Source of the DNA: JACKDX01 sp964640175 | Lineage (GTDB): Bacteria; Myxococcota_A; Polyangia; Polyangiales; GCA-016699535 | Length of the DNA: 64,000 bases | Reading direction: 5' to 3' | NCBI GenBank assembly: GCA_964640175.1 | Contig: CAZXFW010000002.1 | Location: 310,001 to 374,000 of the forward strand | In this document: positions 26,862 through 36,200 of the stretch, in pieces | Layout: each line of letters begins with the position of its first letter | Position numbering within the stretch: the first letter of the stretch is position 1 | The notes under the pieces: generated by a model | Database searches by the model: none | The model's input: the letters and a program-made list of their open reading frames with translations, nothing else | Told to the model about the DNA's origin: nothing | Program-made: the position numbers and the translations under genes

Positions 26862-27314
26862 CTAAAGAGTCGCCGAAGTTCCCAGCATGACGGAAAAAAC
26901 CTGAGCATCTTCCCCATTATCCGCATAATAGCCCCGCCGAACCGCCAACGGCTTAAATCCAAGGGCGTGATACAAGGCTTGGGCCGGACCATTGGATACC
27001 CGAACTTCGAGGTAGACGTTACTCACCCCTTGCACCTTGGCTACTTGAATAAAGTGCTCCAAAAGGCGCCTGGCCCACCCTCGACGCTGATGCTCAGGGT
27101 GCGTCGCTACGGACACTATCTCAGCGTCTGGCGCAAAAATTCGTGTGCATAGAAATGCCTGCACCTTTTCATCCTGGGTTAGCACCCAATGGTGTGCATG
27201 CGGGTGTGTGAGTTCCGCTTCAAATTGCTTGATAGACCATGCATGCGGGAACGTTTGTTGCGCAATCGCATGCACTTCTACGACATCGTGTAAAGCCATC
27301 ACACGGATGGACAT
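26862..27314 (-). CDS. rimI: ribosomal-protein-alanine N-acetyltransferase RimI
   Basis: The 150-residue protein is a single GNAT domain. The acetyl-CoA binding motif is HPEHQRRGWARRLLEHF (Q/RxxGxG/A form). The NGPAQALYHALGFKPLAVRRGYY stretch at the end is characteristic of RimI: the asparagine and tyrosine of the active site and the GF-x-RRGYY tail. RimI acetylates the N-terminal alanine of ribosomal protein S18. The gene starts 6 bases after a UPF0158 gene, so the two are likely cotranscribed. Confidence 0.9.
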   Translation of the reverse strand: MSIRVMALHDVVEVHAIAQQTFPHAWSIKQFEAELTHPHAHHWVLTQDEKVQAFLCTRIFAPDAEIVSVATHPEHQRRGWARRLLEHFIQVAKVQGVSNVYLEVRVSNGPAQALYHALGFKPLAVRRGYYADNGEDAQVFSVMLGTSATL

Positions 27315-27320
27315 CGCAGC

Positions 27321-28043
27321 TTAGGAACTTTTAACATCAATGGATACTGGGATTGCAACTGCTTCGGTATGCTCAGAAACACCTTGCGTTGCATCCTTTA
27401 AGCCATCGCTGCTTGACGTGGCCGAATGGCGGTAAACTAAAAACTCTAAAAACGCAATTGCTCCTGCCATGTTACGAGATGGCACGCGTTCGACAAGCGC
27501 ATGAAGCATCCGTCGTGTTGTCTCCGCGCCATGTAGTCGTAATGATCGTGCCTCGTCTGCGGTTAAGTTAGGCTCGGCATCGGAGCCTTGGACTATCGGC
27601 ACTTCCCATTTGGGACGACGAACCGCCTCCAAGCCTTGCGTCTGTAGCCACCCTTCAATGCACACGCGTAGGCGTTCTGAACGAAATACAAACCAGCGCT
27701 CTCGTTCTGTTTGAAAATTCATCAAGGCATCTTTAAAACGACGGAACGCCCCCTTCCCATCAATCGAAGCATTGAGCCGCGCCTTGAGCTCCACCTCTTC
27801 AACGGTCTCGATAAATCTCTCCATCCAACGGTATTGCTCACGCGAGGACACGGGATCAATGCGTCGATAGTTCATGTCAGCAGCCACCCTCGCGTGAAGC
27901 GCAGGGTCCGCCACTCCATCGACAAGCCGTGTCACCTCACCTGTGGTGACGTGCAAATAGCTATGCACTTCATGTGCATTATTTTCGAAGGCATCTTCCA
28001 GAGCCTCCCAGGCAACTTCAACCTTTAGTTTAGCAATAGACAC
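27321..28043 (-). CDS. UPF0158 family protein
   Basis: A 240-residue reading from a GTG at 28043, preceded by GGAAG at five bases; a TTG at 28055 would add four residues. The first 150 residues match UPF0158: a helix (EALEDAFENN), a strand pair (EVHSYLHVTTGEVTRLVDG), the IDPVSSREQYRWMERFIE segment and the GKGAFRRFKDAL motif followed by RERWFVFRSERLR. The family's function is unknown. The C-terminal 90 residues are an added region with an acidic-polar end. It lies between glpK and rimI on the same strand. Confidence 0.8.
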   Translation of the reverse strand: MSIAKLKVEVAWEALEDAFENNAHEVHSYLHVTTGEVTRLVDGVADPALHARVAADMNYRRIDPVSSREQYRWMERFIETVEEVELKARLNASIDGKGAFRRFKDALMNFQTERERWFVFRSERLRVCIEGWLQTQGLEAVRRPKWEVPIVQGSDAEPNLTADEARSLRLHGAETTRRMLHALVERVPSRNMAGAIAFLEFLVYRHSATSSSDGLKDATQGVSEHTEAVAIPVSIDVKSS

Positions 28044-28096
28044 AATCACTTCCAAAGTAAGGGAAAAGAGGAGTGTAGCATTGTATCACAGAATGC

Positions 28097-29587
28097 TTAG
28101 GCAAGCATCACACGTTCGATCGCTTTTTTCCAGCGTTTCCGATGCGTCTCCACCTGGGCATCCTCCATCGAAGCATGAAATTCCGTATCGATTCGATGCG
28201 TCTGGCGAATTGCTTCAAGCGAAGGGAAAACGCCTGTGGCTAACCCTGCCAGGTAGGCAGCGCCCAATGCTGTGGTCTCAACGCATGTCGGGCGTTCGAT
28301 ACTGAGACCCAGCATGTCCGCTTGAAACTGCATTAACAAAGCACTCATGCTTGCCCCACCATCCACTCGAAGCCGCGTCATGCTCTGGTTGGCTTCCTTT
28401 TGCATGGCCTCAGCTAAATCAACAATCTGAAAAGCAATCCCTTCAAGTGTTGCCCGTGCGATATGAGCTTTAGACGTGTCCCGTGTCATGCCAGACAACA
28501 TGCCACGCGCATGCGGATTCCAATAAGGCGCTCCAAGTCCAGTCAGCGCTGGGACGAACACCACGCCACCTGAGTCTTTGACGGAACGCGCCAAGGCGTC
28601 TATCTCCGAAGCCTCCTTAATGAAGCAGAGTCCATCGCGTAACCATTGCACTGCAGCGCCGGCAATAAAAGCACTGCCTTCCAATGCATAGGTTCTGCGT
28701 CCGCGAATCTGCCAAGCTACCGTGGTCAGCATCTTGTGCTGTGACAGCACTGGGGTTTGTCCGGTGTTGATCAACAAAAATGCGCCTGTGCCGTAGGTGC
28801 ATTTGGCATCACCCACATCAAAACATGTTTGGCCAAATAGGGCCGCTTGCTGATCTCCTGCCATGCCTGCGATTGGAATCCCGTCCTTAAGCCCAGGCAC
28901 GCCTTGTGTATACGCCACGATTTCTGAGTTCCCACACACCTGAGGCAACATGGTCAAAGGAACACCCAGATGGGCAGCCAGGTCTTCATCCCATTTCCCT
29001 TGGTGCAAGTTATATAAAAGCGTACGTGATGCATTGGTGGCATCCGTCACGTGGTTCTTGCCCCCTGAAAGACAGTGCACCAAAAAGCTATCCATTGTGC
29101 CAAATAACACTTCACCTTGCTGGGCACATTCCTTGAGTCCAGCAATGTTCTCAAGCAGCCATACAATCTTGGTGCCGCTGAAATAGGGATCCAGCAACAA
29201 ACCCGTACGCTCACGAAACAAAGGTTCCAATCCCTTGTCTTTGAGAGTTTGACATAGCTCGGCCGTACGCCGATCTTGCCAGACGATTGCAGGATGCACC
29301 GGCTGACCTGTACCCCTGTCCCATAACACCGTGGTCTCACGTTGGTTCGTAATGCCAATGCCTGCGCAGTCCGAAGACGAGACACCCGCCAACACAATCG
29401 CCTCTTTCAGCGCATCAAGTACACTTTGCCAAATCTCCTTCGCATCATGCTCCACCCATCCTGACTGCGGGTAATATTGTGGGAAGTCGTTTCCTGCAGT
29501 CGCAAGCACTTCGCCTTGCTGTGAAAGGATTAAAACGGTTGAGCCTGTTGTGCCCTGATCAATAGCAATAATGTAGCGATAGCTCAT
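28097..29587 (-). CDS. glpK: glycerol kinase
   Basis: The 496-residue protein has the length of bacterial GlpK. It has the FGGY-family ATP-binding start (IIAIDQGTTGSTVLIL), the glycerol-contacting residues in GITNQRETTVLWDRGTG, and the family signature GAPYWNPHARGMLSGMTRDT near residue 355. It phosphorylates glycerol to sn-glycerol 3-phosphate for catabolism or lipid synthesis. No glpF or glpD is adjacent. The gene follows a TPR protein by 5 bases and precedes the UPF0158 gene, an unusual setting. Confidence 0.97.
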   Translation of the reverse strand: MSYRYIIAIDQGTTGSTVLILSQQGEVLATAGNDFPQYYPQSGWVEHDAKEIWQSVLDALKEAIVLAGVSSSDCAGIGITNQRETTVLWDRGTGQPVHPAIVWQDRRTAELCQTLKDKGLEPLFRERTGLLLDPYFSGTKIVWLLENIAGLKECAQQGEVLFGTMDSFLVHCLSGGKNHVTDATNASRTLLYNLHQGKWDEDLAAHLGVPLTMLPQVCGNSEIVAYTQGVPGLKDGIPIAGMAGDQQAALFGQTCFDVGDAKCTYGTGAFLLINTGQTPVLSQHKMLTTVAWQIRGRRTYALEGSAFIAGAAVQWLRDGLCFIKEASEIDALARSVKDSGGVVFVPALTGLGAPYWNPHARGMLSGMTRDTSKAHIARATLEGIAFQIVDLAEAMQKEANQSMTRLRVDGGASMSALLMQFQADMLGLSIERPTCVETTALGAAYLAGLATGVFPSLEAIRQTHRIDTEFHASMEDAQVETHRKRWKKAIERVMLA

Positions 29588-29592
29588 TTAAC

Positions 29593-30684
29593 TTAAGCAG
29601 GAACTTTTTCTCTGAAGTTGTCAAATGCACTACCCACAACGGCATGAACGCGTGATTTGACCTTCTGTAAGTGCTTATTACTTGCCCCTGCCTTTTCTGC
29701 TTGTTCTATACACACCATCGCCGCCACATATCTTCCACGTTCGGCATAACACTCTGCCAGCGAAACCAAGACACTCGGTTGAGTTTCTCCTTGACGAACC
29801 GCACGACGCAAAAGGCCGATAGCCTGTCCATAGTCGCCCTGTACCATGGATAGCTCGGCTAAGGCTTGAAATAGCTTTCCTTCAATAGGCAGGCCATGCG
29901 CCCATTGAATGGCCAATCGAATGATCTCTTGAGACCAGGCGTGTTGCTCTTGTAACCCAAACGCTCGGCTCAAAAGCCATAGCCCCCGTGCAATGCCTTC
30001 CCGTTGCTCTGCACTTAACGCGCTTCCTCCAGGCATCCGAAACAGGCGCGATAACGGAGCAGGCCATGCACCTAAGAGCTCGATAACTTTTTCATTTTGC
30101 TGGTTGTCAAAAGCAACCTGCGCTTCGTCCACCAGATCGAGATCAATCGTAAAACTTGGAGCTGACTGTTGGTCTAAGCTCAGCTTCAACGAATGGCATA
30201 ACGCATCGCGAAACTCTTTGCATGTAAGGTCTTCTCGAACACCATCCATCTCGATTCGCAACAACGGCGGATTTTTCTTGACCAAAAGCTCTTTGAGCTC
30301 CATGCCAAATACAGGCGCCAACAATAAAAAGGGCACACCGATATGGCGTTGAATGTCTTCCAAACTGGGAGTCTGCGGAAGCTCAACAACACTGTCTGAA
30401 GTGGATACCAACGATGCCACAAGCCTTGCACGAAACTCTCCCATCGCCATCTGCTGCGTATCGGTCTGCTCTCCAATCACAAACTCGACCAAAGACGCAT
30501 CCAAAAAATCGCGATCCACCGTCAACGAAGTCACCCGAACACCACACACGATACACAACGCCACAAACCGTTGGCCCAACAAATCGCCCAGCTGTTGCAA
30601 CCCAGGATTCGCTGCAAGCGCTCGCGGAAACCAGTCCTTGGGAAAGGCCGTGTCCAAACGAATGACTTCGGGAAAATCCTCCAT
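29593..30684 (-). CDS. TPR protein with duplicated N-terminal module, function unknown
   Basis: This 363-residue protein has no signal peptide or membrane helix. Residues about 34-95 and 112-175 look like two copies of one module. LGQRFVALCIVCGVRVTSL aligns with IGVPFLLLAPVFGMELKEL, and FRARLVASL aligns with FRDALCHSL. The C-terminal third has TPR helices (ALAELSMVQGDYGQAIGLLRRA, SLAECYAERGRYVAAMVCIEQA). I do not recognise the family. It is 20 bases downstream of an epimerase gene and 5 bases upstream of glpK, so it is likely in the same operon. Confidence 0.65.
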   Translation of the reverse strand: MEDFPEVIRLDTAFPKDWFPRALAANPGLQQLGDLLGQRFVALCIVCGVRVTSLTVDRDFLDASLVEFVIGEQTDTQQMAMGEFRARLVASLVSTSDSVVELPQTPSLEDIQRHIGVPFLLLAPVFGMELKELLVKKNPPLLRIEMDGVREDLTCKEFRDALCHSLKLSLDQQSAPSFTIDLDLVDEAQVAFDNQQNEKVIELLGAWPAPLSRLFRMPGGSALSAEQREGIARGLWLLSRAFGLQEQHAWSQEIIRLAIQWAHGLPIEGKLFQALAELSMVQGDYGQAIGLLRRAVRQGETQPSVLVSLAECYAERGRYVAAMVCIEQAEKAGASNKHLQKVKSRVHAVVGSAFDNFREKVPA

Positions 30685-30704
30685 GATTATCGCCAGAGTT
30701 TACG

Positions 30705-31658
30705 TCACATTCGGTTGCGATACCATTGTATCGTACGTAATAGGCCGTCTTCGAGCTCGACCTGTGCCCGAAAACCAAGGAGTTTTTCAGCTTTTCGGGT
30801 ATCAGGAATCCTTAAGGCCACATCCGCAAAATCCCAATCGACAAAACGAATGGAAGACTGACTCCGAGCCAAACTCACCACTGTACGAGCCAGTTGATAA
30901 ATCGTTACGGTACTCCTTGCATTGCCAATATTAAACGATTCTCCCACAGCGTCGTCTTTTTCCAAGGCCAGGAGAATCCCGTCTACAATATCATCAATGT
31001 AACACCACGATCGAATTTGATCGCCTTCGTTATGAATATCAATTGGTTCATTCCGAATCGCACGAGTGACAAAGGCATGAATGGCGCCCTCCCCCACTTG
31101 GCCAGGTCCATAAATATTAAAAGGTCGGATGGAACACGCTGGCACTTTGTATTGTTTCCAATAATTGTGCGCGAGATGTTCCGTAGCCAACTTGGATACA
31201 GCATACGTCCACCGAGCCTCTCCAACGGCACCTAAACTGGTCACATCTGCTTCTCGTACACGAAATGCATACGTGCCGAACACTTCACTTGTAGAAAAGT
31301 CGATGAAACGCAAAAGCTGAGGTTGTTCACGCGCCGCACGTAATGCATTGAGCGTTCCCTCCAGCGACACCTCCATGGTAGTGACCGGATTGTTCAGCAC
31401 GGTATCTACCCCTGCAATGGATGCCATATGCACCACATAATGCACACCCTGGGTTGCTTGCCTGACCGCCTGCGCATCACATACATCACCGACCACAAGC
31501 TCCAGATTGGGATGTTCGGTTAAGCCAGTTTTAGCCAAAGCGTTTCGCCTTAAGTTATCGAACACACGTACCGAGTTATGTTCGACTAAACGCTGACATA
31601 GGGCTGAGCCAATAAAGCCTGCCCCTCCCGTAATGAGAATGTGTTTGCCTCGAATCAT
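30705..31658 (-). CDS. NAD-dependent epimerase/dehydratase (extended SDR)
   Basis: The 317-residue protein carries the extended short-chain dehydrogenase signatures: nucleotide-binding GGAGFIGS at residues 11-18, the catalytic YAVSK (Tyr/Lys) near 153 and SIRPFNIYGPGQ near 180. The family covers UDP-glucose 4-epimerase, dTDP-glucose 4,6-dehydratase and UDP-glucuronate decarboxylase relatives; the exact substrate cannot be assigned. It is probably involved in nucleotide-sugar supply for surface polysaccharide. It is the first gene of the minus-strand block and is divergent from a glycoside-hydrolase-like lipoprotein. Confidence 0.9.
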   Translation of the reverse strand: MIRGKHILITGGAGFIGSALCQRLVEHNSVRVFDNLRRNALAKTGLTEHPNLELVVGDVCDAQAVRQATQGVHYVVHMASIAGVDTVLNNPVTTMEVSLEGTLNALRAAREQPQLLRFIDFSTSEVFGTYAFRVREADVTSLGAVGEARWTYAVSKLATEHLAHNYWKQYKVPACSIRPFNIYGPGQVGEGAIHAFVTRAIRNEPIDIHNEGDQIRSWCYIDDIVDGILLALEKDDAVGESFNIGNARSTVTIYQLARTVVSLARSQSSIRFVDWDFADVALRIPDTRKAEKLLGFRAQVELEDGLLRTIQWYRNRM

Positions 31659-31815
31659 CGTTGTAAAAACCCCTCGTAAGTATCACACAGGAATCACAGT
31701 AAACACCAACTCTAGGCGAACAGCCCCACGCCGCCTTTCACACATCTCACCACATAACCCTCTATAACGACTGGGAAAATTTGACGACCCTCGTTCTGTC
31801 CTCAACACTTTCGAG

Positions 31816-33087
31816 GTGGGCAAAACGTTGCAGAGGCGTTCTTCTATAGGCTTGGCATGTCTCGGCCTGTTAGGCGTCCAGTGCGCGACTTCTCAAAGCC
31901 ATACTCCCGCTCCACAAAGCAGCCAAGCAAACCAGCATACGCTACTGCCGCCTACAGCTAAGCCACCTCAAGGCAGCGGCACACAACGTCTCGCCGTCAC
32001 GTCGCCCCTTAATGACCATTTCATCGACCCGGTCACCTTCGAAGGCCAAACTGCCCGGGGGCTTTATCTGACGGGTCCTTCGATGCGCCGGATGAAAAAC
32101 CTCCAGGCGATATTACGTCAACTGAAACGCACACATTCAAATGCCGTCGTCATTGATATGAAAGACGATCAAGGCCGGATATTTTTTGACACCTCGGTCC
32201 CTGAACTACGCTCCCAGCGAAGCCGCCCCTATCAACACATGCCGCAACTGGTGCGTCGTTTTAAGGAAGCTGGCGTGTACACCATTGGACGACTGGTGTG
32301 TTTTAACGATCCCGTATTGCCCACAAAATCCCCTTCACGTGCCGTGCTCGATACCCGTCCTCACAAACACAAAGCACCTTGGGTGTCCTGGGGCAATGGC
32401 AACACATGGCTTGATCCCTACAACCCTGAAAACCACGACCTTATCGTATCCATGGCCAAAGAAATCGCTGCGTTAGGGGTCGATGAGATTCAACTTGACT
32501 ACATTCGCTTTCCCGTCGACCCAGGCACGCGCTTTGCAGCCTTCCCTCATCAAACCTCTGAGCCTCGCCGTTACGTGATTAAAGACATGTTACGTAAAAT
32601 CGATGCCGCCATCTCCGTGCCTCTTAGCGTGGATGTTTTTGGCCTGACGGCATTTCGTGTGGGCGACCCCACGGGACTCGGACAGTCCTTGGAAGACTGG
32701 ACCGAGCATGTCGAAATCTTTTCACCCATGCTCTACCTCAACAATATGAAATCCTGGAACAGAAATGTTGATGAGGGACGCGCCTACGCATTGGTGAACG
32801 CGGGCATCAGCCGCTTACGCCAACGCCTCGGACCCGGGCCCGTCATACGCCCCTACCTTCAGGCGTTCAGTGCCGGAGCTGACTATTTTAACGCAGGGTT
32901 CATCAGCGAGCAAGTCGTGGCAGCTCGCGTGGGCGGGGCCGATGGCTATTTATTCTGGCATCCGGCATCAAACTACGGAACGGTGGGTGCTGCCATGCGT
33001 CGAAAAGCCACCCGGGAGCCTTTTCATGTGGATCGGCGCCAGCAATGGCGAGAACGTCTATGGGCATCTAACCTTGCCCAGCGGTAA
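31816..33087 (+). CDS. DUF4015 glycoside-hydrolase-like lipoprotein
   Basis: The 423-residue protein starts at GTG 31816. A TTG at 31828 has a better Shine-Dalgarno (GAGGTGG, eight bases away) and is a credible alternative. A lipoprotein signal ends CLGLLGVQC. A low-complexity linker follows, then the DUF4015 putative glycosyl-hydrolase TIM-barrel at about 75-400: ARGLYLTG, NAVVIDMKDDQGRI, DEIQLDYIRFP (conserved acidic residues) and LSVDVFGLTAF. It probably acts on polysaccharide in the envelope. It is divergent from the epimerase gene. A strong hairpin follows the stop codon. Confidence 0.85.
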   Translation: MGKTLQRRSSIGLACLGLLGVQCATSQSHTPAPQSSQANQHTLLPPTAKPPQGSGTQRLAVTSPLNDHFIDPVTFEGQTARGLYLTGPSMRRMKNLQAILRQLKRTHSNAVVIDMKDDQGRIFFDTSVPELRSQRSRPYQHMPQLVRRFKEAGVYTIGRLVCFNDPVLPTKSPSRAVLDTRPHKHKAPWVSWGNGNTWLDPYNPENHDLIVSMAKEIAALGVDEIQLDYIRFPVDPGTRFAAFPHQTSEPRRYVIKDMLRKIDAAISVPLSVDVFGLTAFRVGDPTGLGQSLEDWTEHVEIFSPMLYLNNMKSWNRNVDEGRAYALVNAGISRLRQRLGPGPVIRPYLQAFSAGADYFNAGFISEQVVAARVGGADGYLFWHPASNYGTVGAAMRRKATREPFHVDRRQQWRERLWASNLAQR

Positions 33088-33091
33088 ACCT

Positions 33092-33118
33092 CTTGGCACG
33101 AAAGCTCGTTTAGCCAAG
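33092..33118 (+). terminator. hairpin after the DUF4015 gene
   Basis: CTTGGC (33092-33097) pairs with GCCAAG (33113-33118), and ACGA pairs with TCGT inside it around an AAGC loop, with a three-base bulge. It lies 5 bases after the stop codon. No T run follows, so it may be a transcript-stabilising hairpin or a Rho-associated end rather than a classical terminator. Confidence 0.4.
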
Positions 33119-33211
33119 TGATTTCCTCACCACTATTAGATACCATACTCGGATGGTCGGATTGTCCTTGGGGGCTATGCCATCGCTACATCCTCTGACA
33201 CGGGGGTGCCG

Positions 33212-36200
33212 ATGACATTGCTGCATTCAGCAGCCTTAGAAGGCTTGCTTGCGGAGCAAGGGCTTGATCGACAAATTGCTCTGCTACGCGCGGAGGAGCA
33301 AGCCTGCGATGATGCCATGCAGCGCGCAGCCCTTCTTTGTGAAATTGGAACCCTTATCGAAGAACGGCAAGGCAATGAAAGTCTCGCCATTCGTGATTAC
33401 CTTGCAGCGTTTAATCTTGCGCCGCAGTTCCGACCTTCTCTTTACGCACTGATTCGCATATTTGAACGGCGTCGGTCGTTTAAGAACTTGGTTAAGCTCT
33501 ATGAAGCCGAAGCCAATGCGGCAGGGACTGCCCGAGAAAAAGCCTCTGCACTCGTCGACAGTGGAACACTGCTGGAAGACCATCTTGAACAAATCGACCT
33601 TGGACGCTCGATGTTGGAAGAAGCGGCCCTCTTGGATCCTTCGCTGCAAGTGACATGGCTCATGTTAGAGCGTTCTGCGCGAAGGGCGGGAGATCACGAA
33701 GCCGCAGAGCGCGGCGTCGCGATGCTTGCAGACCATGTGGAAGATCCTCAATGGAAAGCCGTCTTAAATGCAGAGTCGGCAATTGCGCTTTCAGAACGTG
33801 GCAGAATCGATGAAGCCATCAAGTTGCTACGTAGCTGTATCAAACAGGGTAGCGAGGCGTGGCTTTACCTTCAACAGCTTGAATACATTGCGCGTAAGCA
33901 TCGCAGGCACCATGTGTTGATCGATGCGCTAGAGCAACGCGCCCTACTCCTGAACACGCCACATGAGAATGCAGGCGTTCCGCTACAGCCTCAAAGTCCT
34001 ACGGCACAACGTTACGCTGCTGCGCTATGGGCTGAAGTCGCTCGGCTGCGGATTCATCATGACAATGATGCTCAGTTGGCCCTTCAGTCGTATCAACGTG
34101 CTATCGCCGCCGCACCTGACAACATCGCCCTGTTGATGGACATGTGCGTTCACATCGCCAAAACTCCATACACGCAAGACGCTCTTGCCTGCATCCATGC
34201 CCTCATAGAAAAGGTTCCTCCCCCTTCCTTACTTGGAACATTACACATACTTGAAGCAGAAATCCTTCAGTCGAATGGTCAATCAGACCATGCGCGAGGC
34301 GCATTTCAAAAGGCCATTGCGGCCTGCCCACAGTCTTCTATTGCTCATCTGCTTTTTTACGATCATGTAAGACGTGCGTATCCACCTGATGCACGGATCG
34401 AAATTTTGTTGGAATGGAGCGCACGTAACCCTAGCCAGGCACTTAACCTGCGATGGGAGGCAGCGCAAATTGCAGCCGATGAACTCAATGATGCGTCCAA
34501 GGCACGGACGCTTTATCAAAGCGCAGCACTCGGTACCGACCAACCCACTACAATTCTTCGAGAGTTGTACGGAAATCTCCTCAAGCTCGGAGACTTGTAC
34601 GCGGCCAGAGAGATAGGCTCCACATTATTAGCAGGATATCTCGAAAACTCAGAACGCAGCGCACTGCTCCGTGATCAATACGAACTGCTTCGAGATGTCT
34701 TTGGAGATTTGGACGCCACTCAGGAACTCCTCAAAGAAGCGCTGCACGTACCTGCAGCCTTGGCGTGGGCGCCTGATGCTGCACGGATCTTTGCAGCCAT
34801 GAATGATCATGCTTCGCTGTGTGGCGAAGCCCATGACACACTTGGCGAACAATGTTCTGATGCCAGACTGGCAGCCGCGCATTTCTGCGCAGCCGCACGT
34901 TCTCATGTAAGAGCAAAAAGCTATGCGGCGGCGTCATTATCTCTTGAACGTGTTCTGTCACTGGTGCCGCACCACGCGTATGCGGCATCGCTATTGCAAT
35001 ACTTAGTACAATCCGGAGAGCGCTCTTCTGAGCTCATTGCCCTGTACAGACAAGCGTCCCTACACAGCTCCGAGCCTAGTGGCCTGGAGTCCTCCTTGTT
35101 GGCAACAGCGTTTGAAGCGGAAGTAAACCAAGACTTTGCAACCGCCATACAAACTTACCAACAACTGTATCAGTTAAATCCAAATGCAGTCGCTGCAAGC
35201 TGGCATTTGCGTCGCCTTGCATTACGCCTTGGAAGAAAAGATCTATTGGAACAAGCATTGCAAGGGCTCGCCTCTCGCGAAGAAGCAACCCGACGCCCGG
35301 GGTTTGCAGTACTTGAACTTGCCGCGCTTAAAGACCTTGTAAAGGCCGACCCAACATCCTCTCAGTCCACCCTGTATTCCTTGCTACATCATCCGGATAT
35401 GGGTGCCGCTGCCGCTCTCATGCTGCTTACCCAACCGCTAACTGCATCGAACATTGACTACACTCAAGCAGCATTGCAGCGATTGTCGCGAGGAGAGCCA
35501 AGCCCTGCCTACTGGGCCCTGCAACGCGACTATGTTGCCCTGGCCTTCCAACCCTCGACAGAGAAAAACGTAGGAACGCCTGGCACCATCATTGACGACC
35601 TGCTCCATACAAACCCGAAAGATTTTATGGGCCATTGGAGCAAACTGCGTCTTCTAACCAATCCCTCCGGCGATGCGGACCAGCGCTCTGAACTACTGAT
35701 GAAAGCAGCCAAAACCACTGCAGATCAACATGCCTCAAGCGATCTGATGCTTCATGCCATACGAACAAAAATGCTTTCGGATGCAAACGACGCTCAAGGA
35801 GATGCTGTCATCTATGCCCATGACATTGCACCTCAAGCAGACCCTCTCATTACAGCTACCGCCTTTGATGAAACCTTATCCGGTGGCGACGATCCAGAGA
35901 TGCGCACCAAAGCCTTTGAGATCTGGATGCAGCATGTCGGTCCCACATGGAGCATGAACGCCAGAGCCGCTCTTGGGCGAACATTGGCCACAGCAGGTCG
36001 CTATGAAGATGCCACTCGCGTACTTAGTGAAGTCCTCACACAAGACAACGAAGACTTGGCTTCGTGGGAAGCATTACGCTTCGTCGCACGGCAAACAGGC
36101 AAGTGGGAAATGGCTGCGCGTGCATGTGACATGTTAAGTAACCATGGATCTGCTTCTCTTAAAGCATCCTTACTCGAAGAGTCTGCACTTATTTGGTTAA

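Noticed and set aside
33093..33110. TTGGCACG after the DUF4015 gene as a sigma-54 promoter
   Set aside because: The GC of the -12 element is not at the required ten-base distance from GG; the bases are better explained as the arm of a hairpin.
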